Source of the DNA: Rotaria sordida
Lineage: Eukaryota > Rotifera > Eurotatoria > Philodinida > Philodinidae
DNA: 64,000 nucleotides
NCBI GenBank assembly: GCA_905250125.1
Contig: CAJNOL010000539.1
Span: 1 to 64,000 of the forward strand
Direction: 5' to 3'
How positions within the stretch are numbered: position 1 is the stretch's first letter; each line of letters begins with the position of its first letter. The translations under genes were made by a program, and so were the position numbers. Below the pieces are notes generated by a model that did not search any database, was not told the DNA's origin, and was given only the letters and a program-made list of their open reading frames with translations. Shown piece after piece: positions 54,421 to 64,000 of this stretch.

Positions 54421-57400
54421 TAGTTTAACTTTATAAAATACCAATAACATTTTCATATGACATGTTATTGAAAAATGAACACATGATATATGAAAAGATA
54501 TATGAGAAAAACTTTGTCTGTATACTTTTTCATACGTATCATACTATATATTTTTAAAAGCTACATGGAAAAAGAAATATAAGATTAGGTTTTCAAGGAA
54601 CAAATTCTTTCCGTATTATTTAATTCATCTTCATCATTTAAAAAAGAAGTTCATTTATCTTTATATTGTTTAAATAATAAAGACTTTTTAATTTAACTAT
54701 ATTTATTGTATAAAGATACAGATAAATTAACATTCCTTAATAGGAGATAGCAAAAAAGATTCGGTCTGTTACAATTTTTTCGATGAATCTCTTCTTTTAA
54801 ACACATTTTTTCATTGAAAACACTAATATTCTTGGAATATACAGTATCAAAAAATGTTGATACCATAATCTTACTGTTTTAGAGAGCAAGCAACAAACTT
54901 TTAAATGCTTGAACAGTTGGTTAGAATTAAATAGAAAATTAAGTTTATTTTAACATCTATCTACTAACTTATTTCTGTTACTGTTAAGTTTACGATAGTT
55001 GAAGAGAAAAATTCGCTAGCGTCACTTCGAACAAACGATGACTAGCACACAGTCAAATATCTTATGCTTTGTTGCAGCTGATGATCTATAGTTTTCAGCT
55101 ATCGTACGAAGCAGCAGCGAGACGTTGTTTGATACCATATTGTATAAGACGAAATCGTTTCGAAACTAATCATTTGTACAAAAAATTTAAAAAATGTATG
55201 TTAATGATCTGCTGTTCCAGTTAATTGTTGAAAAAAAAATAACAAAAAAAATGTTTTATGAATTAATAAAATGATATGTTATTGTATGAAACAGATATTC
55301 AAGTCTATCTGTTCACTATTAGGATACGAGATGGAAACGATCCGAGCAATATTTTGCAATGTACGTCTTAAGTATCTGTATATCTAATGTACACGTCAAA
55401 ATCAAATATTCATTCGAATAATGTGTCGTTGACATACATTATATTTTATGTTTTGTGCGAATTATCGATTTCGAAACGATTTTCTCCTATACACTATGGT
55501 ATAAAAGACATTTTGTAGCCTCCTTGTTCGACGATTGCATATCACAGATCATCAACTTTTACCTTTTTTACGATATTCCTCTTACATTTATTTCAATTGA
55601 ATTCTGGCACTGATATTACTTCTATCTTGGTGAAAAATAGTTGGAACTACAACTCAAATGACCAAGAATGACTACATCAACACCAACTCATTCAAACGGA
55701 AACATCAAGAAATATGATGAAAATTGATTGTTGGCCTTTAACTCTGATTTTATCTTATCATTCAAGGTTTTTTTTCCGTTCTGTCTACTTCAATAAAAAG
55801 ATCTTATCAGTTCTAATCATATAATTAAAAGTCAGTAATAGATTAATTCATTGGATGAATTCAAACAAAAGAAATACTTGGAAGCCATACAAAATCATAA
55901 TTTTAGACTCGAAAAAAATCAAAGTTTTGGTTGGCTAACAAAAGTATGATTAAAATTGGCTTTTTATTCAAAAAATAATCGATCTTTATCAAGTACTGTT
56001 TATGTGATGACGTACTTAAATTGGAACTGCCGAATATTTAGTTACCATTGTTAGAGAAAGTCACTATTAACTAATGATTATTGATCAGTCGTAAGTAGAA
56101 CATATCAGATGCGCTTTCAAAAGCATGATTGATCTGAACGTTGGATAGGGAAAGCATATGAGAATACAAAATAGAGCGAACTAGGTGTGCTGTGTGATGG
56201 TCTCTGCTTTGAATTACATTTGGTGGAATATTTTATTCAGTAAATTATTAAACTATAACTTCAACAATTCTAATCAAGCATTTTGTATTATGAAAATTTA
56301 TTTATGCTTGTCCATTTTTTTAACAAATTCTATTCCTATAAATTTCATAATTGCAATACCAGAGAGAAATAATGGAATATAAAATACAGATATTTTTTGA
56401 TTAAACATTAATAATTATATCATCAGTTTTATAAGATGAGCAACTATTGATCATTATGAAACTACGTATATTTATCTTTGTTGAGTTTGACCTACTAAAT
56501 TAAGATTTTCATATACTAAATATTGCTCTTCATGTGAAATATTTATCATCATAGACGAATCTTTTTCTTTTGAGAAGATATGTTTCTAAATGACTCAAGA
56601 GCGATTGACTCTACAAAATAATTTCTTGTGTGACGTAATTCTTTAATTGAAAATTGCTATTCGAGACAAAGTAAATTATTATTATTATTAATTATGGAAA
56701 TTTTTACAAACTCGAACAGACTCTTAGAAATACTGAAGTATCATATGCATAGTAAAAAGTAATTATATTAATCATATAGTATTCTTTGAACTAGAATTGA
56801 ATTTTGATTCTTCATTATAGTTTGACATGAAAGAATATTCTTTGAGAACAATCAAAATTCTTTTGTGCAGTTATGACTGTTCTTTTTTTTGCTTAAAGAA
56901 CAAATGAAAAAAAAACAGTTTGAATGATACATATTGAGACAAAAGAGCAATATTTTCATGTTTATCTTTCGTTTCCTATACGAAATCTCGTGGAGGAGAT
57001 GCTAGTTTTCCTATTTTGCACATCATCTCTTCTTACAGCATACAATAATACAAGATTCAAACTGAATGACATATATTTTAGACTTAATATTATAACACAA
57101 AACGATTCACAAACGAAATGTGCTTGTTAATGTTCCAGTAATTCTATGGGTCTTATAGCCACGTTTTTTTTTCTGAATGAATCAACGTTGTATGCTTTTT
57201 TCCTGCTCGATTGAAACAAGATACCTTGAAAATTATGGTCACTAGTGGAAAAAACGAGTATATTAACATTCAGAAATAAAGTGTTACTTGGTATGCATAT
57301 CGTATTATTAATGTATTCATATATTAAAATACTATGTACAATGAAAAAAAAGTCAAAATTAAGTACCTGAAGTGTTTCGAACTCTAAGTACAATTTAATG

Positions 57401-57574
57401 ATATTGATTAAACTTTTTTAAACACAAAATGTTTCAAAAATAATAGATCAATTTCCAGTTTCGCAATTATCTCTCTCATCAATCCAGTTATACCGATAGT
57501 TCTCATTGATCCGAAATACTATGCAGTGTAAATACTGATTTGTACTTATCTCTACAACGAAGACAATCATTACT

Positions 57575-57870
57575 CATTGCCGTTCGTTTCTGTACAACAA
57601 ATAATTATCCACCAAATGATCTATCTATAATTACAGTCGAAGAAAGCAATCAGCCAAGTTCGGTACTGACTCCCGGATCTAGTTGAACTTTAATCTATAA
57701 CGGTTCTAGTAGTTTGGATCTCAATTCTGGTCGATGTACTTCTGGAAAAATACAATAGTTATCGAGTAACTCAATCTGATGTACGAGCTATCGAATTCTC
57801 ATTATCTTGAAACGTGATAATGGCAACTTTGTTCATTACTCCGAATCGAAATTACTTGCAGTTACTAAGA
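57575..57870 (+). pseudogene. Coding-like relic, unidentified
   Basis: One plus-strand frame encodes RFCTTNNYPPNDLSIITVEE, then SNQPSSVLTPGSS, a stop, and TLIYNGSSSLDLNSGRCTSG, with further stops followed by KRDNGNFVHYSESKLLAVTK. The composition is protein-like (secreted or extracellular) but the frame is broken several times and no family was recognised. Confidence 0.3.
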
Positions 57871-58511
57871 GACTAATACCAATTCGATCCTAGATTTTAC
57901 TGGATTCATAGTAGCATCTATTTTCTCTTTCATTGATTAATCAAGTTTCTTTGTGTTTACACATTATTTGTAATATGAACTCGACTTTAGTGCAATTCTA
58001 AATTGTCAAAACGAATTCATTAACTCTTTTCGAAGTTTCATCTAGAAATCTCAATAGCATAGCTTCAGAAGCTACTTCTACTTTTCAAATTTTTGAAATT
58101 TCTCACTATGATTGTAATGCAATTAGTGTAAATATGGAAATTATAAAAATTTCGGAAATCTGAACATACTTCAGATTATCGAATAATTCATTTAAATGAC
58201 TATATCAAATCAAATGTCATCATAGCAATGTGCGCCATCTATTCTTATAATTGACATTTTTAATATCATTTTAAACATTACTCTCAATCGTTTATTTTCA
58301 GTCAAATAATAAAGAATTTTAAAAATTCTTATTTTTTTTTCTTTTATTTAATATATGAACATTAATTTATTCATTCAGTTCTGTTTATTTATTTAACTTG
58401 TTCAATACAGTTTTATCAAATAAACAATATGGCGAATAAGCTTACTGTTTAACATTTATTCTTTCGATTGCCACTGAACCATTGTAAGATTTTTTTTTTC
58501 CATTTTTTATC

Positions 58512-61500
58512 ATGGAATACGAATCATATCAAATGTCAAATTCAATGAATGGTTATAGTCATCGAACTCATTCACGTAATGGTGGAATGGATGAATACAT
58601 GATGCAAGAACATATCGATTCAATGAATGCTCAATTGAGTTCAACACGTGCTCAACGTATTCGAGCAGCTATCTTTCCTGAAACACTTGAAGATGGTACT
58701 TCCGATGGTTTATCATTATCAATGCCTTCAACACAATTTGTTAATGGACAACCAACAGCAGTACAAAAATTATCTGAACCATCTCAATTATTAAAAAATG
58801 CTGTTATTGATATAATTAATTATAAAGAAGATGCTGAAATAACTGAAAAAGCTTTACCTGAATTAATTCGTTTACTTAATGATGATGATCCAATTGTTGC
58901 TGGACAAGCAGCTTTAATTTTACATACATTAGCAAAAAAAGAAGCTAGTCGATTAGCATTATCTACACCACAAATGATTCAAGCATTAATTCAAGCTATA
59001 TCAAATCCACGTGCTAATGATGAAACACGTCGTGGTATTGCAGGTGTTTTATATTGTTTATCACAACAAAAACAAGGTCTTCTTCTTATGTTTAAAGGAG
59101 GTGTTATTCCACTACTTGTTCGACTTTTAGAGTAAATTTATTAATTTTTTTCGAATAAAATTTTTCAATTATTATTCTTTTTCATAGTTCATCAATTGAA
59201 TCTGTTGTTAATTATTCATTATCAACATTACATAATTTATTATTACATATAGAACAAGCCAAATTAGAAATTCTTCGTTGTGGTGGTTGTCAAAAAATGG
59301 TTGGATTATTAAACAGTACAAATCCAAAATTTCTAGCTATACTTACTGATTGTCTTCATATGCTAGCATTTAATAATGAAGAAGTTAAGGTAAGTAAATA
59401 AAAAAAAATATATTTTATTCGTTTTTTGTTTTGTTGTATTTAATTTTCTTTCACATTTATTCAGAATTCTTTCAACGGTAAGTTTTGCATCATTGATAAA
59501 AAAAAAAAACAACAAACAGCTTCTTGTTTTTGGTTATGCATTTTGAGACTACTTATTATTTTTTTTTTCAAAGAATTTTCTAAACGAAAAAAAAAATGAA
59601 ACTTTAGAAGAGAAATTAAATATAAGATTTTATTTAGATTATTATTGAATCAAGTAATGGTCCACAACAATTATTACGTATATTAGAATTAACTGATTAT
59701 GAAAAACTTTTATGGACAACAACACGTCTTCTTCGTGTCTTATCTGTTAGTCCATCAATAAAATTAGTTATGATATCAAAAAATTCAGTTCATATACTTG
59801 AAAAACAATTATATGATCCAAAAAGTTTACGTGTACAACAAAATTGTTTACAAATTCTTCGAAATTTATCCGATCAAGCTGTTAAATTAGTTCGTAGAAA
59901 AAAACAATTTTTTTTTCATAATTTAAAATTATAATTATACTTTTTGTTTTCATTAGGAAAATCTTGATTCACTTATTCAATTACTTATTGAATTATTACA
60001 AACAAATGATTTAATAACTGTTTCATGTTCAGTTGGTATTATATCAAATTTAACATGTAATAATCAATATAATAAAATGGCTGTTGTACAATCTAATGGT
60101 GTAAATGCACTTATAAATACAGTAATTCAAGGTCATGATAAAGAAGAAATCTTAGAACCAGCTATATGTGCATTAAGACATATCACATCTCGACATTCAC
60201 ATGCAAGTGAAGCTCAAGATGCTGTTCGACATGTAAATGGTCTTTTACCAATTGTTGATTTACTTAATCCATCATTATATTCATGGCCAATTATTAAATC
60301 AACTATAAGTTTAATAAGAAATTTAGCATTATCACCAAACAATCTGTCAGTTTTACGTGAAACAGGTTCAATACAAAAATTAGCACAATTACTTGTTCGA
60401 AGTCATCAAGAATTACAAAGACAACAACCAAATATTGAATTAATTGATAATTATATACGTATGGATGATATACTTGAAGCATGTGTTAGTGCATTACATA
60501 TTATTGCTAAAGATCAACAAAATCGGATTATTATACGTGATCTTGATTGTATTCCATTATTTGTTCGAGTAAGAAAATTTTCAATTGTTCTTTTCTTTTT
60601 TTTTTTTTTTTCTATTGATTAATTTTTTATTAAAAATATAAATAGCTTCTTTATCCACCATCAAATGTTGCAATTCAACGTGCAGCTGCAGGAGTTTTAT
60701 GTGAACTTGTTAATGATCGTTTATGTGCTGATATAATTGAACAACAAAATTGTACACAAAAATTAACTGAATTACTTAAATCAAATGATGAGGGTGTTGG
60801 TTAGTTGTGTGATGTTGTTTTTTTTTTAAACTAATTTTTAAAACATATTTTTTTGCTAGCTACATATGCCGCAGCCATTTTATTTCGTTTATCGGATGAT
60901 AAACCATACGATATGAAAAATCGTTTATCACAAGATGTTACAACAGCATTATATCGGGATGAACATTTAATGACTAATGTAAATTAATATTCATGATGAA
61001 AAAAAATGAAATCAACGAGATTAAAACTGAGTCAAAAACGAAAGCACTTTGTGATCTTTAATTTTTAGCATAGAAACATTGTAGAGTGTACAACATTTTT
61101 TATCTAATTACAAAGATAATGGTTAAACTTTAAAAGAAAACATAGAAAACAAAGCTTTTCTTTTGGATGAGAAAAAAACTCTATACTAAATGTCGTCAAA
61201 AAAACTCTTGCAACTTCAAACCTATCAGATTACGTTTGGAAAAATATAATCATAGAAACTAGAAGTGTTTTTTTTATCACTCTTTTGAATGTTGTATGAT
61301 AAACTATGTTTAGATTATCGAAGCTCTAGAATTTTTTTATTAGTTTCAAAAAAACAGATCATCTCACCTGAGCAATAGCTTCCAGATGCTGAACGAATTT
61401 TCGTCCTTTTTCTAAAACATATTCCCTATAGAAACTTTATTATCACATTTCAGCTCAGAGTAATGATTTTTTTTCTCAGTGTTCTATCTTTCCTATGCAA

Positions 61501-62347
61501 ATTAGTGATATATTTTATTGGAGTTCAGACTTTACTCTTTCAACCAGAAAAGAATAAACGTTCTATAATGCTCCTAAGTGAAGAATCGTAGGTTCAGTTG
61601 TTGTTGTTGTTGTTGTTGTAGAGATTATGTATCATGTTAAGTAGAGTAATAATGGTAGTCACTATTTTTTAAGTGTGCGGTTCTAAAATTAAATAAAGAA
61701 TTTTTTTAATGTTCTTCTACGAATTTCGTAACATGTAAAAACAAAATGAAACTTAACATCACTATTTATCTGAACTTATTCCATTCTAATTTTGAGTATT
61801 TATAACTGTACAACATAGTCATCTATAAATAACCAACATTGTGTAAATCGAATGATTATTTTGAAGTTTAAGAATTATTCAGAGTATCACTCTACATATG
61901 TTCATTAATGAATATTTATATACAATAAAAAACTAAGATAATCTCTTCTGTATATGACAATGACAGATCTCTAATGGCTTTCATTTTTGAATAATTTATA
62001 ATATCGTTGGATTCATTCTTTTTTTTTTTTTTTGAAATGACTAATATTTAATGAAAATATATCTTTATTTACTCTAGCATTATGGCTTAGCCAATGGTTC
62101 AGTTGGTGGTTCTTATTCAAATCCATATCGAGGAACACCACCACCTATTCATGATGTACCAACAATGAATTATTATGCATCAGAAGGTGCTGGTGGTAGT
62201 GGTCTCGGAAGTTTAATGGATAATCAAGTGTTAGTTGGCGATCGAGATATGATGCAAGCATCACCTCGTTCTGGAACTCATCGTCAAACTCCACCATCAT
62301 CTCATAATAATCCACAAATGGCAGCTTGGTTTGATACTGACTTGTAA
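58512..62347 (+). CDS. CTNNB1: Beta-catenin (Armadillo), lacking the N-terminal phosphodegron
   Basis: Seven exons (58512-59131, 59188-59389, 59638-59889, 59957-60568, 60646-60799, 60860-60978, 62078-62347) keep frame and encode 742 residues. The alpha-catenin-binding region is present ([18 protein letters not shown]), followed by twelve Armadillo repeats with hallmark segments [83 protein letters not shown] and [12 protein letters not shown]. The Lys residues equivalent to human K312 and K435 are kept (NNEEVK, NNQYNKM). The C-terminus ends in AWFDTDL, the conserved PDZ-binding tail. The N-terminal 45 residues are Met/Ser/Asn-rich and contain no DSGxxS motif for CK1/GSK3 and beta-TrCP. An upstream in-frame stop and the absence of an acceptor argue that no exon is missing at the start. 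Roles: adherens junctions and Wnt signalling. Confidence 0.95.
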
Positions 62348-62631
62348 AAACAAGTTTAGTTGTAGAGTTTTTCATTGATCTGCATATATATACATATATA
62401 TACATGTTTATCTCAGAGGATTAGATATCTTCTTTAATCGACACATTTATTATTTGCAAATTGGAATTTTCTTTTTTTCTTTTTTTTGTACATTATTTGT
62501 TTGGTTATTCTCTCTTACTTATCTTTTTTTCTTTTGCATGATTTGAATAGTGATAATAAATGAATTTTTTGTGCTTCCATTGTATTTGTAGATTTACTTT
62601 GGAAGAAAAAAGAAATATAATAAGAATAATA

Positions 62632-63789
62632 ATGATACCACGTACACTTCTTCGGACAGTTTTAACATCAAATGTTCAGGTTTTATTTTTTTGGTTTAAT
62701 TCGATTTATTAAATTCATTCTCGAATTATTACAGATATCATCTTGTGGTTTTCAACGAACATTTGGAATATTTAGTAGTGGAACATCGAAAAAAGCTACA
62801 GCTCGATCAAAATGTTTTTTGTAATGAATTATTTAACGATATTTTTCATTATTTATTTTTTTTTTGTTTTAAACTTTAGTGATGTTAATGTTGATGATAA
62901 ACCACTTGGTCGAATTACATTTCAAGTTAGTTAAATAAACTTTCAATTGTTATTATTTATTAATAGTTTTTTCTTTTTGTTTAAATTAGCTTTATAATGA
63001 TATTGTTCCGAAAACAACTGGTATAATTGAAAAAAAATTGTTGATACAAAAAGTAAAAATGATAAATTTTCATTTGAATAGAAAATTTTCGTGCTTTATG
63101 TACTGGTGAAAAAGGCTATGGTTATAAAAATTCAACCTTTCATCGAGTAATTCAAAAATTTATGTTACAAGGTGGAGATTTCGAACGACAGTTAGTAGAT
63201 TTATTTTATAAAAAACAATTTTGAAAAACAAAATTTTTTTTTTCTTCTAGTAATGGTACTGGTGGTTATAGGTAAGAATAATCTCAATAATGATTTCATA
63301 TATGATTTATTATTTTTCATGATAATAGCATCTATGGAAGTAAATTTGCTGATGAAAAGTAAGTCATTTTTATATTATGTAACCGAGAGAGAAGCCAAAC
63401 AAAAATAGTTTATTATTATTCAATATAGTTTTCAAGTAAAACATACACGAGAAGGTCTACTTTCAATGGCTAATGCTGGTCCGAATACAAATGGTAATTA
63501 GTATTTATTTTAAAATATAAATTAATGTTAAATATTTGTTTTCTAGGTTCTCAATTCTTTATTACAACAGTAGCAACTCCTTGGCTTGATGGTAAACATG
63601 TATGTATTGTGTAGAAATAAATATCCATCTAGTTATTTTTCTTTTCTAAAGGTTGTCTTTGGTGAAGTTGTTGATGGTATGGATACAGTGAAAAAAGTCG
63701 AAGCATTAGGATCACAATCAGGCCGAACTCAAAAAAAGATCACTATTGCCGATAGCGGTGAAGTACAGAGTGATCAAAATCCAAAATAA
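62632..63789 (+). CDS. Peptidyl-prolyl cis-trans isomerase, mitochondrial cyclophilin type
   Basis: Ten exons (62632-62679, 62735-62820, 62880-62925, 62990-63020, 63082-63190, a 21-bp exon 63251-63271, 63329-63358, 63429-63493, 63547-63599, 63652-63789) keep frame and encode 208 residues. The N-terminal 42 residues are basic and hydroxylated without acids ([16 protein letters not shown] ... KKATARSK), consistent with a mitochondrial targeting peptide. The cyclophilin domain follows: [55 protein letters not shown] (catalytic Arg and Phe), GSQFFITT and the cyclosporin-contact Trp in [14 protein letters not shown]. It is most like cyclophilin D/F, a regulator of the permeability transition pore; the symbol is left open because paralogues exist. 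The start lies 284 bp after the beta-catenin stop on the same strand. Confidence 0.93.
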
Positions 63790-64000
63790 TTTATGCAAAA
63801 AAAAAAATGCTCATGTGTTGTTTTTTTTTAAAGAATTCTTGCATCAGTTTTTCTCCAAACCTAAACATGTTTTCTATTTTGTAGCAGTTGATTGCATGAT
63901 GCTTGATTTCATATAACATTTTATACTAGCACTGTTTTTTTTTGGCTAGAGAGAATAAAGAGGAAAAAAACTCCAATAGTATTTATTATGTGTATGATTA

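Larger units (their letters stand above)
54018..58511. other. Long gene-free stretch upstream of beta-catenin
   Basis: About 4.5 kb, AT-rich. It contains a small foldback repeat at 54291-54420 and a coding-like relic near 57575-57870. The beta-catenin promoter and 5' UTR should lie at its right end; an in-frame TAA at 58485-58487 closes the frame upstream of the ATG. Confidence 0.45.

Overview
This is a eukaryotic, animal window. It is AT-rich, with split genes whose introns are mostly about 45-90 bp (GT..AG) and a few long introns filled with repeats. The gene content is metazoan: tyrosine hydroxylase, Tincar, CEP135, cathepsin D, a cadherin and beta-catenin. Very short introns, a lineage-restricted B-box/coiled-coil/zinc-finger-like gene family, old Tc1/mariner and hAT relics and a plant-type protease inhibitor together suggest a rotifer, most likely a bdelloid. 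That placement is inference, not proof.

Layout. 1-578 (-): 5' end of tyrosine hydroxylase, cut by the window edge. 1393-4551 (-): B-box-like coiled-coil gene interrupted by an inverted-repeat transposon (2645-3869). About 5000-6010 (-): a broken second copy of its C-terminal half. 6725-7740: unidentified decayed gene. 8824-9770 (-): dead Tc1/mariner transposase. 13069-13924 (+): secreted protein, ending 39 bp from the tail of tincar (13964-16683, -). 18568-18937 (+): candidate neuropeptide precursor. 19582-27971 (-): CEP135/TSGA10-family centriole protein in 21 visible exons, with an assembly gap that probably hides one more. 32055-34878 (-): cathepsin D-like protease, one intron of which is almost entirely a foldback element. 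34879-38868: gene-free, with two foldback elements. 38869-39085 (-): ribosomal protein L39.

39770-43692 is a decayed tandem array of a divergent pair: a potato-inhibitor-I protein (-) and bublin (BBLN, +). One intact copy of each gene survives, in different repeat units, and a hAT fragment lies between. TRAPPC3 follows at 43917-45529 (+). After about 4.2 kb of gene-free sequence comes a single-pass cadherin (49783-53731, +), then 4.8 kb of mostly gene-free DNA, then beta-catenin (58512-62347, +) and a mitochondrial-type cyclophilin (62632-63789, +).

The genes do not form one pathway. Cadherin and beta-catenin share a biochemical context (adherens junction), but their proximity is probably incidental. 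The most unusual signals are a beta-catenin without the N-terminal phosphodegron, the complementary decay of the inhibitor/BBLN array, a foldback element occupying an intron, and the neuropeptide-like precursor. Exon junctions given here were read by eye and checked for reading-frame continuity. No database search was possible.
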